From the NCBI GenBank assembly GCA_030594935.1, contig JAUVEE010000007.1, forward strand, positions 1-17,869: a stretch of 17,869 nt of DNA. Direction: 5' to 3'. Positions 1-7,517 of the stretch are shown piece after piece. The notes beneath the pieces were generated by a model that was given only the letters and a program-made list of their open reading frames with translations, was not told where the DNA came from and ran no database searches. The first letter of the stretch is position 1. Each line of letters starts with the position of its first letter. A program made the translations under genes and the position numbers. Source of the DNA: a bacterium (lineage in GTDB: Bacteria; Patescibacteriota; Minisyncoccia; Minisyncoccales; JAGLPU01).

Positions 1-295
1 AGGTTAAAGGTTTTGCCAATTCTTTGATAAAAGGCTGCTGTTTGAACTGACGGATTAACTTTTGACAAAGCCTGTTTTCCAGAGAAACAGCGCAATAAAG
101 TTTGTCCAGTTTTTTATTCAGACAGCGGGAACACTTTTCGCATGGGCGCGGCTTTTGACAAAGACAATATTGATATTCTGAAATTTCCAAACAAGAAACA
201 CAGTCCGGGCAGAGGTAGCTTCCTTCTTGCCCGCAAACCAGACAGAAGCGGGGGAAAAGAAGATTCAGGATAAATTCTTTTGTTTTTTTTAACAT
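1..295 (-). CDS. comF: ComF family protein, N-terminal part (runs off the left edge)
   Basis: The minus-strand frame starting with ATG at 295 stays open for 98 codons to the window edge. The first 60 residues are a cysteine-rich double zinc ribbon. C18 and C21 (in FPRFCLVCG) are followed by C29, C32 and C35; a second cluster is C44, C46, C52, C55 and C58. The segment from about residue 66 (LYCAVSLENRLCQKLIRQFK) matches the entry to the phosphoribosyltransferase-like domain of ComF proteins, where a basic 'IRQFK' stretch follows the zinc ribbon. ComF proteins are known for a role in natural transformation, near the site where single-stranded DNA enters. The catalytic-type phosphoribosyltransferase loop lies outside the window, so domain completeness cannot be judged. 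The gene diverges from the pilus operon across a 67-bp AT-rich gap. A joint role with the pilus in DNA uptake is inference. Confidence 0.85.
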   Translation of the reverse strand, partial: MLKKTKEFILNLLFPRFCLVCGQEGSYLCPDCVSCLEISEYQYCLCQKPRPCEKCSRCLNKKLDKLYCAVSLENRLCQKLIRQFKQQPFIKELAKPLT

Positions 296-304
296 ATTTT
301 TTGA

Positions 305-332
305 TTGTTGTTTTCAGTTTTTATTGTATAAT
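305..332 (+). promoter_or_regulatory. Predicted promoter of the pilMNO-B-T-C operon
   Basis: A perfect -10 box TATAAT (327-332) is preceded by TTGTTG (305-310) with a 16-bp spacer. Transcription would start near 339, about 24 nt before the pilM ATG at 363. Only a weak AGG (351-353) precedes that start. The promoter sits in the 67-bp divergent gap shared with comF; no equally clear promoter was found for comF on the other strand. Confidence 0.6.
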
Positions 333-362
333 AAAACAAAATAACAAAACAGGTTAAATTTT

Positions 363-1457
363 ATGATGTGGACTCCTTTTAAAGGTCTTTCTAAAAGATT
401 TTTAGGAATAGATATCGGCACTTCTTCAGTTAAAGTTGTTGAAATTTCTTGCTGGGGGAAAAAGAAAAGATTAGTGAATTATGGCGAATTAAACGCGGCC
501 AATATTTATGAAGCGTCTTTCAGGACTTTTGAAAAAAACACTTTATTATTGTCTGAAAAAGATGTTGCTCGGGGGATTAAAGCGATCATAGAAGAAGCAA
601 AAATAAAGACTAAAAAGGTAGTTTTGTCTATTCCTGATTTTTCCACTTTTTATACTTCTTTTGAACTTCCTCCAGTCAGCGAAGAAGAGCTTCCCAGGGC
701 AATTGAATTTGAAGCCCGCCGCTATATTCCCTTGCCTGTTTCGGAAGTTTCTTTGGATTGGCAGATAACCGAAGGCAGCCTTTCAGACAAGGAGAATAAG
801 ATTAAGATATTGTTAGTCGCCGTGCCCAATGATGTTGTTAGGCAGTACAAGAATATTGCCGCTCTTTGCGGCTTGGATCTTTTCGCCTTGGAAGCGGAAG
901 TATTCGGTTTAGTAAGGTCTTTGGCCGCTGAAGAAAAAAACACAGTCTGCTTGGTGGATATTGGCTCCCGCAGCACCACCATCAGCATTGTTGACAGAGG
1001 GATTTTGAAATTAAGCCATAGTTTTGATATTTCCGGAAATGATTTTACTCAGCAAATAGCCAAATCTTTAAATGTTGATTACACCAAAGCGGAAGCTCTT
1101 AAGCAAGAGCATGGACTATTGCCCGGCTCAGCGGAAAAAATAGACAAAATTCTCTATCCCCTAATTGACTTAATTTTAGTTGAAGTGGAGAAGATTTTTA
1201 ATTTTACTTACCGGACAGAAGAGAAAAAAATAGAAAAAGTTATTTTAGCCGGCGGGGCGGCCAAACTTCCCGGCTTAAAAAGCTATTTTTCAGTAAGGCT
1301 TAATTCCGACTTGAAGAAAGATGAAGCCCGGAAAAAAGTAATCATTGGGAATCCTTTTGCCAGTCTTTATTATCCTCCGATTCTTGAGCAGTTTCTGGAA
1401 GAGATGGGCCCTTCTTACGCCATAGCTGTGGGCATGGCCTTAAGAGGATTAAATTAA
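363..1457 (+). CDS. pilM: Type IV pilus inner-membrane assembly ATPase-like protein PilM
   Basis: A 364-residue actin-like (FtsA/HSP70-fold) cytoplasmic protein. The first phosphate-binding loop is FLGIDIGTSSVKVVEI (about residues 13-28, with D17 and G19). The second is LVDIGSRSTT, with D199. The adenosine-binding segment is ILAGGAAKLPG, with G297 and G298. The length matches PilM proteins, which bind the cytoplasmic N-terminus of PilN and link the pilus alignment complex to the motors. It is the first gene of the operon and is followed by pilN after 42 bases. Two ATG codons stand in tandem at 363 and 366; the first is taken, but either is possible. Close relatives such as FtsA or EutJ-like proteins are unlikely given the pilN and pilO neighbours. 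Confidence 0.93.
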   Translation: MMWTPFKGLSKRFLGIDIGTSSVKVVEISCWGKKKRLVNYGELNAANIYEASFRTFEKNTLLLSEKDVARGIKAIIEEAKIKTKKVVLSIPDFSTFYTSFELPPVSEEELPRAIEFEARRYIPLPVSEVSLDWQITEGSLSDKENKIKILLVAVPNDVVRQYKNIAALCGLDLFALEAEVFGLVRSLAAEEKNTVCLVDIGSRSTTISIVDRGILKLSHSFDISGNDFTQQIAKSLNVDYTKAEALKQEHGLLPGSAEKIDKILYPLIDLILVEVEKIFNFTYRTEEKKIEKVILAGGAAKLPGLKSYFSVRLNSDLKKDEARKKVIIGNPFASLYYPPILEQFLEEMGPSYAIAVGMALRGLN

Positions 1458-1461
1458 ATAC

Positions 1462-1490
1462 TTGCATCCTAATTTTTTTCGTTATATTAT
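1462..1490 (+). promoter_or_regulatory. Predicted internal promoter before pilN
   Basis: TTGCAT (1462-1467) and TATTAT (1485-1490) are separated by exactly 17 bp in the 42-bp pilM-pilN gap. The expected transcription start, near 1497, lies about 3 bases before the pilN ATG at 1500, so the message would be leaderless or nearly so. No Shine-Dalgarno motif is present. Confidence 0.45.
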
Positions 1491-1499
1491 TATAGTAGC

Positions 1500-2063
1500 A
1501 TGGCAATTCAAATTACTCCCCAAAAGATAAAAACAACAAACAAGGCCTTATGGATAACCATATTGTTCTATTTTTCTTTGGTTCTGTTTTTGGCTTCAGT
1601 GGCCAGCTATTTTGTTTTTGATCATTTTCTTGTCGATTATTCCAAAAAAGTGATTAGTCTTCAGATGGATATAGAACAGGCGGAAAATAAGGAGCAAAAA
1701 TTAAAAAAGCAGGAAGTCGTGGAAATACAGGACCAGATTAAAGATTTTTCCAAACTGCTCGATGACCATAAGTTTATTTCCACCTTTTTTGCCGAGTTTG
1801 AAAAATGGTGCCACCCTCGGGTTTGGTTTTCCTCTATTAGTTTGAGTATTACTGATTCTTCAGTAAATCTTAACGGTGAAACAGATAGTTTTGAAACTTT
1901 AGGACAGCAAATGCTTGTTTTAAAAAATCATAGCCTAATTAAAGAAATTGACTTGTCAAATATTCAAATGGGGCAAAACGAACGAATTAATTTTAATTTA
2001 GGCCTTACTTTTTATCCGCAGACTTTTTTTTATAGTCCCGATGAAGATGAAATAAATTTATGA
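1500..2063 (+). CDS. pilN: PilN-like type IV pilus alignment protein
   Basis: A 187-residue bitopic membrane protein. A short cytoplasmic N-terminus (about residues 1-16) is followed by one transmembrane helix (about 17-40). Next comes a charged, probably coiled-coil stretch (about 48-90, rich in E, K and Q), then a small globular domain. This is the architecture of PilN/GspL-C-like proteins, which dimerise with PilO and use their N-terminus to dock on PilM. Sequence identity to well-studied PilN is not obvious by eye, and the canonical INLLP-type PilM-binding motif is replaced by AIQITPQK. The call therefore rests on topology and position between pilM and pilO. Its TGA stop overlaps the pilO start as ATGA, implying translational coupling. 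Confidence 0.8.
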   Translation: MAIQITPQKIKTTNKALWITILFYFSLVLFLASVASYFVFDHFLVDYSKKVISLQMDIEQAENKEQKLKKQEVVEIQDQIKDFSKLLDDHKFISTFFAEFEKWCHPRVWFSSISLSITDSSVNLNGETDSFETLGQQMLVLKNHSLIKEIDLSNIQMGQNERINFNLGLTFYPQTFFYSPDEDEINL

Positions 2064-2674
2064 ATCGCTTTATTTTCATTATTATTACCATTCTGCTTTC
2101 CGTTGTTGTCGGCATTCTTTTGGTGTATCCCAAATACCAGGCTTTTGAAGAAAAAAAGGCGGAGATAGAATTAAAAGAAAAAGAACTGAAGAACATAGAA
2201 GAGCGCTTTGCCGAAGTTAATGATGCTTTAGAGAAATTGGAAAAATACCAGGAGGAATTGGCAAAAATTGATACTGCTCTGCCTGATGATCCCTCTGTAC
2301 CAACCTTGTTGGCTTTTATTAAGAAAACAGTTGGAAAAAACACTTTGTCGCTGAGCGGCTTAAGCACTAATTTTGTTTCTTCTTTTGATAGAGAAGAAAC
2401 CATGTCCGTCATGACCAATGCGGAAGAAGGAGAGTTTTCCATGGGAGAGGGAGAATCTTCTATGGGAGAAGAAAAAACGTCATCGGGAAAAACTATTCAA
2501 GAAATAGAGATTAGCCTTACGGTTGCTGGTTCTTATGAATTGTTCAAGGCTTTTTTGACTGATTTGGAAGAATCCGCTCGTTTAATAGAGGTGAAAAATA
2601 TTTCCTTTTCCTATTCTGCCGGAGGAGAAGGTGGTTATTCGTTTGCTTTAAATTTAAAAACTCATTCTTATTAG
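2060..2674 (+). CDS. pilO: PilO-like type IV pilus alignment protein
   Basis: A 204-residue single-pass membrane protein. An N-terminal transmembrane helix (about residues 4-23) is followed by a long coiled coil (about 27-70). The rest is a periplasm-side or exoplasmic domain, whose segment from about 145 (TIQEIEISLTVAGSYELFKAF) looks like the ferredoxin-like fold of PilO. PilO heterodimerises with PilN in the alignment complex. The ATG at 2060 overlaps the pilN stop by four bases. Residues 124-137 are a tandem heptapeptide repeat (GEFSMGE, GESSMGE) within an acidic low-complexity loop (about 111-144) that separates the coiled-coil half from the C-terminal fold. Confidence 0.82.
   Translation: MNRFIFIIITILLSVVVGILLVYPKYQAFEEKKAEIELKEKELKNIEERFAEVNDALEKLEKYQEELAKIDTALPDDPSVPTLLAFIKKTVGKNTLSLSGLSTNFVSSFDREETMSVMTNAEEGEFSMGEGESSMGEEKTSSGKTIQEIEISLTVAGSYELFKAFLTDLEESARLIEVKNISFSYSAGGEGGYSFALNLKTHSY
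2429..2470 (+). repeat. 21-bp tandem duplication inside pilO
   Basis: Two adjacent 21-bp units (2429-2449 and 2450-2470) encode GEFSMGE and GESSMGE. The DNA copies differ at several positions, including synonymous ones. They fall in a surface-type acidic loop. Confidence 0.7.
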
Positions 2675-2678
2675 AACT

Positions 2679-3071
2679 ATGGCTCTTACTATTTTAAAAG
2701 AAAAGAAAAAACAAAGAAAACTGGTTATAGTGTTGGTGGTGTTGATTATTTTGATAGTGGTTGTGAATTATAAGAACTTTTTTGACAAACCCAAAACTGA
2801 ACAGATTTCTTTTGAGCAAGTAAAATTGATTCCCAGAATCAATATAGATTTCAATCTTTTAAATTCTCCTATTTTAGCGCTTCTTAAGTCTTTTGATCTG
2901 ATCGGATTGGAATATGAATATACCGCAACGACAGAGGAAGGAGAAGTAACCGGCACTATAATCGCTGCTTCTGAAGAAGAAGCAAGGCGTCTGCTGGCGG
3001 AAATGGGATTGCTTGATATTAGTTTTGAAGACATAGAAACCGGCCGGAGAAATCCTTTTATGCCATATTAA
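2679..3071 (+). CDS. Small single-pass membrane protein in the pilP position, with a PilC-N-like module
   Basis: A 130-residue protein I cannot name with confidence. It has a strongly basic N-terminus (KEKKKQRK, residues 7-14), one transmembrane helix (about 15-30), a linker and a compact C-terminal domain. By the positive-inside rule, the C-terminal part faces outside the cytoplasm. The tail GRRNPFMPY (122-130) recalls the 'GRRDPF' tail signature found in PilP-like pilus proteins. Residues 81-116 align without gaps to residues 5-40 of the PilC encoded downstream, with 14 of 36 identical, sharing the pattern YxAxT-EGE-I-AS-E-A...L-I-F. No lipobox is seen, so it is not a classical PilP lipoprotein. 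It follows pilO by 4 bases and precedes pilB by 2, so it almost certainly belongs to the alignment complex. No Shine-Dalgarno motif is present. Confidence 0.75.
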   Translation: MALTILKEKKKQRKLVIVLVVLIILIVVVNYKNFFDKPKTEQISFEQVKLIPRINIDFNLLNSPILALLKSFDLIGLEYEYTATTEEGEVTGTIIAASEEEARRLLAEMGLLDISFEDIETGRRNPFMPY

Positions 3072-3073
3072 GC

Positions 3074-4804
3074 ATGATTTTAATAAAACAATTACTTAAA
3101 AAGAAAATAATAGACAAAAAACAGGCTGATTCTTTGGAGACCGAGGCCAGGTCTTCCGGAAAAACAGAAGAAGAAGCAATTATAGAGAGAAAAATTGTTT
3201 CCGAGAATTTTTTATTTGGCCTGAAAAGCGAGATTACAAAAATTCCTTTGAAAGAGGTTGCCTATAAAGAGATTCCTTTAAAAATCCTGGAATTTATTCC
3301 TGAAGAATCAGCTAAGTATTATAAGATAATTGCTTTGGCCATGGAAGGAAAAGTATTGGAAGTGGGGATGGTCTATCCGGAAAATATCAAGGCTAAGGAA
3401 GCTTTGAAATTTTTGGCGCGTCAGAATAAATTTTCCTATAAGATTGCTTTAATTACTTTGGGCGATTTTGACAAGCTTTTAAAACAGTATCGCACTTTAA
3501 AAGGAGAAGTGAAAAGAGCCCTGGTTGAGCTGGAAGATGAACTCAAAGTAGAGGCTTCGCCCGCTAAAGCGGTTGAGCTGGAAAGATTAGTGGAAGATGC
3601 TCCGATTATTAAAGTGGTGGCCGTAATTTTAAAGCATGCGGTTGAGGGGAAAGCTTCTGATATCCACATAGAACCGACCAGGGATAAATTAAGAGTCAGA
3701 TTCAGACTGGACGGCATTTTGCATTCCAGCATTCTATTGCCGCTGCGAATCCAGCCGGCAGTGGTGGCCCGGCTTAAAATTATTTCCAATCTCAGAATTG
3801 ACGAAACAAGAGTTCCTCAGGACGGTCGTTTTTCCACTCAGTCGGGTGATAAAACCATTGATTTCAGAATCTCCACTTTCCCCACCACTTTAGGGGAAAA
3901 AGTGGCTATCAGGGTGCTTAATCCGGAAGAGGGCCTAAAAGATTTTGCCAGTCTGGGGTTTACCGGGAGAGATCTTAGAGTATTGGAAAAAGTTGTCAAA
4001 AAACCTTGCGGTCTAATTCTGGCCACCGGTCCCACCGGTTGTGGCAAGAGCACCACTCTATATACTATTTTGCGCATCTTGAACAAAGAAGGAGTGAACA
4101 TTGCCACCTTGGAAGATCCGGTGGAATACTATATAAACGGAGTTAACCAATCCCAAATAAAGCCGGAAATCGGCTATACTTTTTCCCAGGGACTGAGGTC
4201 TTTAGTGCGGCAGGATCCGGATATTATCATGGTGGGAGAGATTAGAGATGAAGAATCAGCCGCTTTGGCTATCCACGCCGCCTTAACCGGACATTTGGTT
4301 CTTTCCACCCTGCATACCACCAGCGCGATAGGAGTTATTCCCCGGCTTATTGATATGGAAGTGAAAAAGTTTTTAATCGCCCCGACCTTAAGCGTGGTTA
4401 TCGCTCAAAGGCTGGTAAGGTCTTTATGTTCTGAATGCAAAAAGAAAGTAAAACCGGAGAAAGAAGTGATGGACTTAATTTGGAAAGAGATTAAATCCTT
4501 GCCCTCAATCACTAAAAAAGAAATTCCTAATTTGCCCGCCAGCCCCGGCGATATCCGCATTTATCGAGCGAAAGGCTGCAAAAAATGCAATTTTAAAGGG
4601 ATAATAGGCAGGCTGGGAATCTACGAAGTTTTAGAAATGACCGACCGCTTGGCAACTCTTATTTCCCAAGATTTGTCAGAAGCGGGCATTTTAGCGGAAG
4701 CTAGAAGTCAGGGGATGACCACTATGAAACAGGACGGCATCTTAAAGGTTTTATCTGGTCTAACCTCGGTGGAAGAAATATTAAGAGTAGCTGAAGAAAA
4801 ATAA
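3074..4804 (+). CDS. pilB: Type IV pilus extension ATPase PilB (GspE/PilB family)
   Basis: A 576-residue hexameric secretion ATPase of usual PilB length. The N-terminal domain (about residues 1-150) is of the GspE-N/MshEN type. The core has the N2 domain (SDIHIEPTRDKLRVRFRLDG) and Walker A GPTGCGKS (319-326). An Asp-box region follows (TLEDPVEYY), then Walker B DPDIIMVGE (381-389) and the His box (TGHLVLSTLHT). A zinc-binding four-cysteine insert (C452, C455, C502, C505) distinguishes PilB/GspE from PilT. PilB powers addition of pilin subunits through PilC. The gene starts two bases after its upstream neighbour and lies before the response regulator, with no visible ribosome binding site. Confidence 0.96.
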   Translation: MILIKQLLKKKIIDKKQADSLETEARSSGKTEEEAIIERKIVSENFLFGLKSEITKIPLKEVAYKEIPLKILEFIPEESAKYYKIIALAMEGKVLEVGMVYPENIKAKEALKFLARQNKFSYKIALITLGDFDKLLKQYRTLKGEVKRALVELEDELKVEASPAKAVELERLVEDAPIIKVVAVILKHAVEGKASDIHIEPTRDKLRVRFRLDGILHSSILLPLRIQPAVVARLKIISNLRIDETRVPQDGRFSTQSGDKTIDFRISTFPTTLGEKVAIRVLNPEEGLKDFASLGFTGRDLRVLEKVVKKPCGLILATGPTGCGKSTTLYTILRILNKEGVNIATLEDPVEYYINGVNQSQIKPEIGYTFSQGLRSLVRQDPDIIMVGEIRDEESAALAIHAALTGHLVLSTLHTTSAIGVIPRLIDMEVKKFLIAPTLSVVIAQRLVRSLCSECKKKVKPEKEVMDLIWKEIKSLPSITKKEIPNLPASPGDIRIYRAKGCKKCNFKGIIGRLGIYEVLEMTDRLATLISQDLSEAGILAEARSQGMTTMKQDGILKVLSGLTSVEEILRVAEEK

Positions 4805-4809
4805 TAATT

Positions 4810-5187
4810 ATGAAATCTATTTTACTTATTGAAGACGATCCTTTTTTAATAGATATTTACGGCACCAAATTAAAGGAGGTTGGTTTTGGTGTTTCGGTGG
4901 CTAAAAACAATGAAGAGGTTTTTGAAAGAGCGGAAGAGAAGAAACCGGATCTTTTAATTTTGGACATTGTTTTGCCCAGCATTGACGGCTGGGTAATTTT
5001 GAAAAAAATAAAAGAAGGCGAAGAGCTCAAAGATGTTCCGGTAATTATTCTTTCTAACCTAGGGCAGAGAGACGATGTGGAAAAGGGATTAAAATTAGGA
5101 GCAGTCAAATACCTTATCAAAGCGCACTATACGCCAAGCATGGTGGTTAGAGAAATTAAAAAAATATTAAAAGAAAATGAGCAATAA
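4810..5187 (+). CDS. Single-domain CheY-like response regulator inside the pilus operon
   Basis: 125 residues forming only a receiver domain. The acidic pair is D9 and D10, and the phospho-acceptor is D52 in LILDIVLP. The Ser/Thr switch is S82 (IILSN) and the conserved lysine is K104 in YLIKA. There is no output domain, so it must act by protein contact, like CheY or PilG/PilH. It starts 5 bases after pilB stops and its end overlaps the pilT start by 11 bases, placing it between the two motor genes. Control of the switch between extension and retraction is a reasonable inference. No histidine kinase is in the window, so its phospho-donor is unknown. Confidence 0.93.
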   Translation: MKSILLIEDDPFLIDIYGTKLKEVGFGVSVAKNNEEVFERAEEKKPDLLILDIVLPSIDGWVILKKIKEGEELKDVPVIILSNLGQRDDVEKGLKLGAVKYLIKAHYTPSMVVREIKKILKENEQ

Positions 5188-6256
5188 TTATAAAGAAAAA
5201 CTAAAAGAGCTGCTTAGTTTTACTATGCAGGAAAAAGCTTCTGATTTGCATATTTCGGTTGGCCACCCTCCGGTTCTGAGAATAGGCGGCCGGTTAGTGC
5301 CTTTAGTCAAAGAGAAAAAAACTGACTCTGAGATAGCCAGAGGATTCGCCTTTGCTCTAATGAACGAAGAGCAGCAAGAAAAATTGCTTAGAATAAAGGA
5401 GCTTGATTTTTCTTATTATTTTGACAACCAAGTCAATCAAGCCAGGTTCAGGGTGAATATCTATTTTCAGAAAGGAAATTTAAGTATTGCGCTCCGTTTA
5501 ATACCATCCAAAGTGCCGACCATTGAAGAATTAAATCTTCCGCCCACCTTGCACGAATTTACCCGCCATCGCCAGGGATTTGTTCTGGTTACCGGTCCTT
5601 CCGGCCAGGGGAAATCTACTACTTTGGCCGCCATGATTGACGAAATAAATCACGCTCGGGCAGAACGCATAATCACTATTGAGGATCCGATCGAATATGT
5701 TTTTGAAGATGATCGCTCTATTATTGACCAAAGGGAAGTTTATCAGGATACAGCCACTTTCTCTTCCGCTTTAAAGGCTACTTTCCGCCAAGACCCGAAT
5801 GTGATCATGATAGGAGAAATGAGAGACCCGGAGACTATTGGCACCGCTATTACTGCCGCCGAAACCGGCCATCTGGTTTTTGCCACCCTGCACACCAATT
5901 CAGCCGCTCAGACTATTCACCGAATTGTGGATACTTTCCCTTCAGAACAGCAGGGGCAGATAAGAGCCCAATTAGCCGGTTCTTTGCTGGGAATTATTGC
6001 TCAAAGATTAGTTCCCAGGATCAAGGGAGGCTTAATCCCGGTTTGCGAAATATTGCTGCGCACCACGGCCGTTGCCAATTTAATCAGGGAAAACAAGATT
6101 TATGAATTGCCTTTAATAATTCAGACATCATCAGAACAGGGGATGATTTCTTTAAACAAAGCGCTGGCTAATCTTGTCAGAGCCAAAGAAATTTCTTTGG
6201 AAAAAGCGCTTAGCTGCTCGGCAACTCCGGCCGAATTAGGAAGATTAATCAGATAA
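5177..6256 (+). CDS. pilT: Type IV pilus retraction ATPase PilT
   Basis: A 359-residue twitching-motility ATPase of standard PilT length. The N-terminal PAS-like domain contains ASDLHISVGHPPVLRIGG (about residues 21-38). Walker A is GPSGQGKS (140-147), the Asp box is IEDPIEYVF, Walker B is RQDPNVIMIGE (204-214), and the His box is TGHLVFATLHT (H232, H239). The C-terminal AVANLIRENK (about 298-307) corresponds to the AIRNLIRE signature of PilT that is needed for retraction. It lacks the zinc cysteines of PilB. Walker A deviates slightly from the common GPTGSGKS. The start codon lies inside the response regulator gene, 11 bases before its end. Confidence 0.96.
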   Translation: MSNNYKEKLKELLSFTMQEKASDLHISVGHPPVLRIGGRLVPLVKEKKTDSEIARGFAFALMNEEQQEKLLRIKELDFSYYFDNQVNQARFRVNIYFQKGNLSIALRLIPSKVPTIEELNLPPTLHEFTRHRQGFVLVTGPSGQGKSTTLAAMIDEINHARAERIITIEDPIEYVFEDDRSIIDQREVYQDTATFSSALKATFRQDPNVIMIGEMRDPETIGTAITAAETGHLVFATLHTNSAAQTIHRIVDTFPSEQQGQIRAQLAGSLLGIIAQRLVPRIKGGLIPVCEILLRTTAVANLIRENKIYELPLIIQTSSEQGMISLNKALANLVRAKEISLEKALSCSATPAELGRLIR

Positions 6257-6257
6257 T

Positions 6258-7469
6258 ATGAAGTTTAATTATCAAGCAAGGACAAAAGAGGGCGAAGAAC
6301 AAGCGGGAATAGTGGAGGCTTCTTCCGAAAAAGCCGCTTTAGAAGTGCTGCAAGAGCACAAGCTTTTTATTACTTTTTTGGAAAAAGAAGAAGATCCTTC
6401 TTTAATATTTAAAAATATTGGCATTTTGGGAGGCATTTCCCAAAAGGATATAGTAATGTTTTCCCGTCAGTTGTCTATCATGATAGAATCTAAAATTCTT
6501 CCGGCTCAAGCCTTGAGGACTTTAGCCAGGTCAGTGACCAAAGAAACCTTTCAAGAAAAAATTATTAAAATTGCCGAAGAAGTGGAAAGCGGAACTCCTC
6601 TTTCTCAAGCTTTTGCGCTTTATCCGAAAGTTTTTTCCACTTTTTATGTGAACATGGTTAAATCAGGAGAAGTTACCGGCAAGCTTTCCAGCGTCTTGAA
6701 TAGAGTGGCTGACCATTTAGAAAGGGAGTACCAGCTTAATCTGAAAATGAAAACGGCCCTGATTTATCCTTCTTTTATTTTGTTTGTTTTTGTGGTGATA
6801 TTTTTCGTGATGATGATCTATATTTTTCCTCAATTAGCTCAAGTATTAACAGAATCGGAAGTGGAATTGCCGCCCCTGACCAAGGTAATGATGTCTATCT
6901 CTGATTTTATGAAAGCTTGGTGGTGGGCGATAATACTTACTTTTGTCGGTTCTGCCGTAGCGATGATTAAATACGCGAAAACAAAAGAAGGGCGGGAAGC
7001 TATTGACGCCTTTCTCTTGCGGGTTCCTTTGATGAAAGATTTTTTAAAAAGCGTTTATCTTTCCCGGTTTGCCGAGAATCTTTCCACTTTGATTGTCGCC
7101 GGAATACCTATCGCCCGAGCCTTGGATGTGGCGGCGGAGGTTATTGATAATTCTCTTTATAAAGGGATTATTTTAGCCACCAAAGACAACGTGGTCAAAG
7201 GAAAGAGCATAAGCTCTGTTTTGGAGGAGTATCCTGATTTTATTTCTCCTCTTTTTGCCCAGATGATGAAAGTGGGAGAGGAAACAGGAACCATGGACAC
7301 CACTTTAATGAAAATCGTGGATTTCTATAAAGCGGAGATTGACGCTTTTATGGACGGGCTGTTAAGCGTTATTGAACCGATTTTAATTGTTTTTCTGGGA
7401 GGAGCGGTAGGTATTTTGGTTATTTCCGTCTATATTCCTCTTTACCAGATCGGCGGAATGGCCGGATAA
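6258..7469 (+). CDS. pilC: Type IV pilus platform protein PilC (GspF family)
   Basis: A 403-residue polytopic inner-membrane protein, the usual PilC length. The N-terminal module (about residues 1-45, FNYQARTKEG) is followed by two repeated GspF cytoplasmic domains (about 65-165 and 267-368). These carry the paired motifs KSGEVTGKLSSVL and KVGEETGTMDTTL. Transmembrane helices are at about 168-190, 221-240 and 369-395. PilC sits under the fibre and transmits work from PilB and PilT to pilin subunits. It starts one base after the pilT stop. It is the last gene of the first unit; a promoter rather than a terminator follows. Confidence 0.96.
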   Translation: MKFNYQARTKEGEEQAGIVEASSEKAALEVLQEHKLFITFLEKEEDPSLIFKNIGILGGISQKDIVMFSRQLSIMIESKILPAQALRTLARSVTKETFQEKIIKIAEEVESGTPLSQAFALYPKVFSTFYVNMVKSGEVTGKLSSVLNRVADHLEREYQLNLKMKTALIYPSFILFVFVVIFFVMMIYIFPQLAQVLTESEVELPPLTKVMMSISDFMKAWWWAIILTFVGSAVAMIKYAKTKEGREAIDAFLLRVPLMKDFLKSVYLSRFAENLSTLIVAGIPIARALDVAAEVIDNSLYKGIILATKDNVVKGKSISSVLEEYPDFISPLFAQMMKVGEETGTMDTTLMKIVDFYKAEIDAFMDGLLSVIEPILIVFLGGAVGILVISVYIPLYQIGGMAG

Positions 7470-7482
7470 GTTTTCCACAGCT

Positions 7483-7496
7483 TGTTTCCGGAAACA
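7483..7496. promoter_or_regulatory. 14-bp perfect palindrome in the pilin promoter, candidate operator
   Basis: TGTTTCCGGAAACA reads the same on both strands. It ends immediately before the TG of the extended -10 box, so it occupies the promoter spacer and the -35 side. No T-run follows, which argues against a terminator. The binding protein, if any, is unknown. Confidence 0.4.
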
Positions 7497-7505
7497 TGCT
7501 ATAAT
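7497..7505 (+). promoter_or_regulatory. Extended -10 promoter of the major pilin gene
   Basis: TGCTATAAT is a perfect extended -10 element (TG, one base, TATAAT at 7500-7505). No good -35 box lies at 17 bp, as is usual for extended -10 promoters. The expected start is near 7512, giving a leader of about 53 nt before the pilin ATG at 7565. A strong separate promoter suits a fibre subunit needed in much greater amount than the assembly proteins. Confidence 0.65.
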
Positions 7506-7517
7506 AGAAGAGTAAAA

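Noticed and set aside
2005..2442. 145-codon open frame on the minus strand opposite pilN and pilO
   Set aside because: It lies entirely opposite well-supported pilus genes in their operon. Its translation is serine-, phenylalanine- and lysine-rich, as expected of the reverse of AT-rich coding DNA, with no recognisable motif.
7471..7479. DnaA-box-like 9-mer TTTTCCACA upstream of the pilin promoter
   Set aside because: It is a single match to a degenerate consensus. About one such match is expected by chance in a window this size, and no cluster or origin features surround it.
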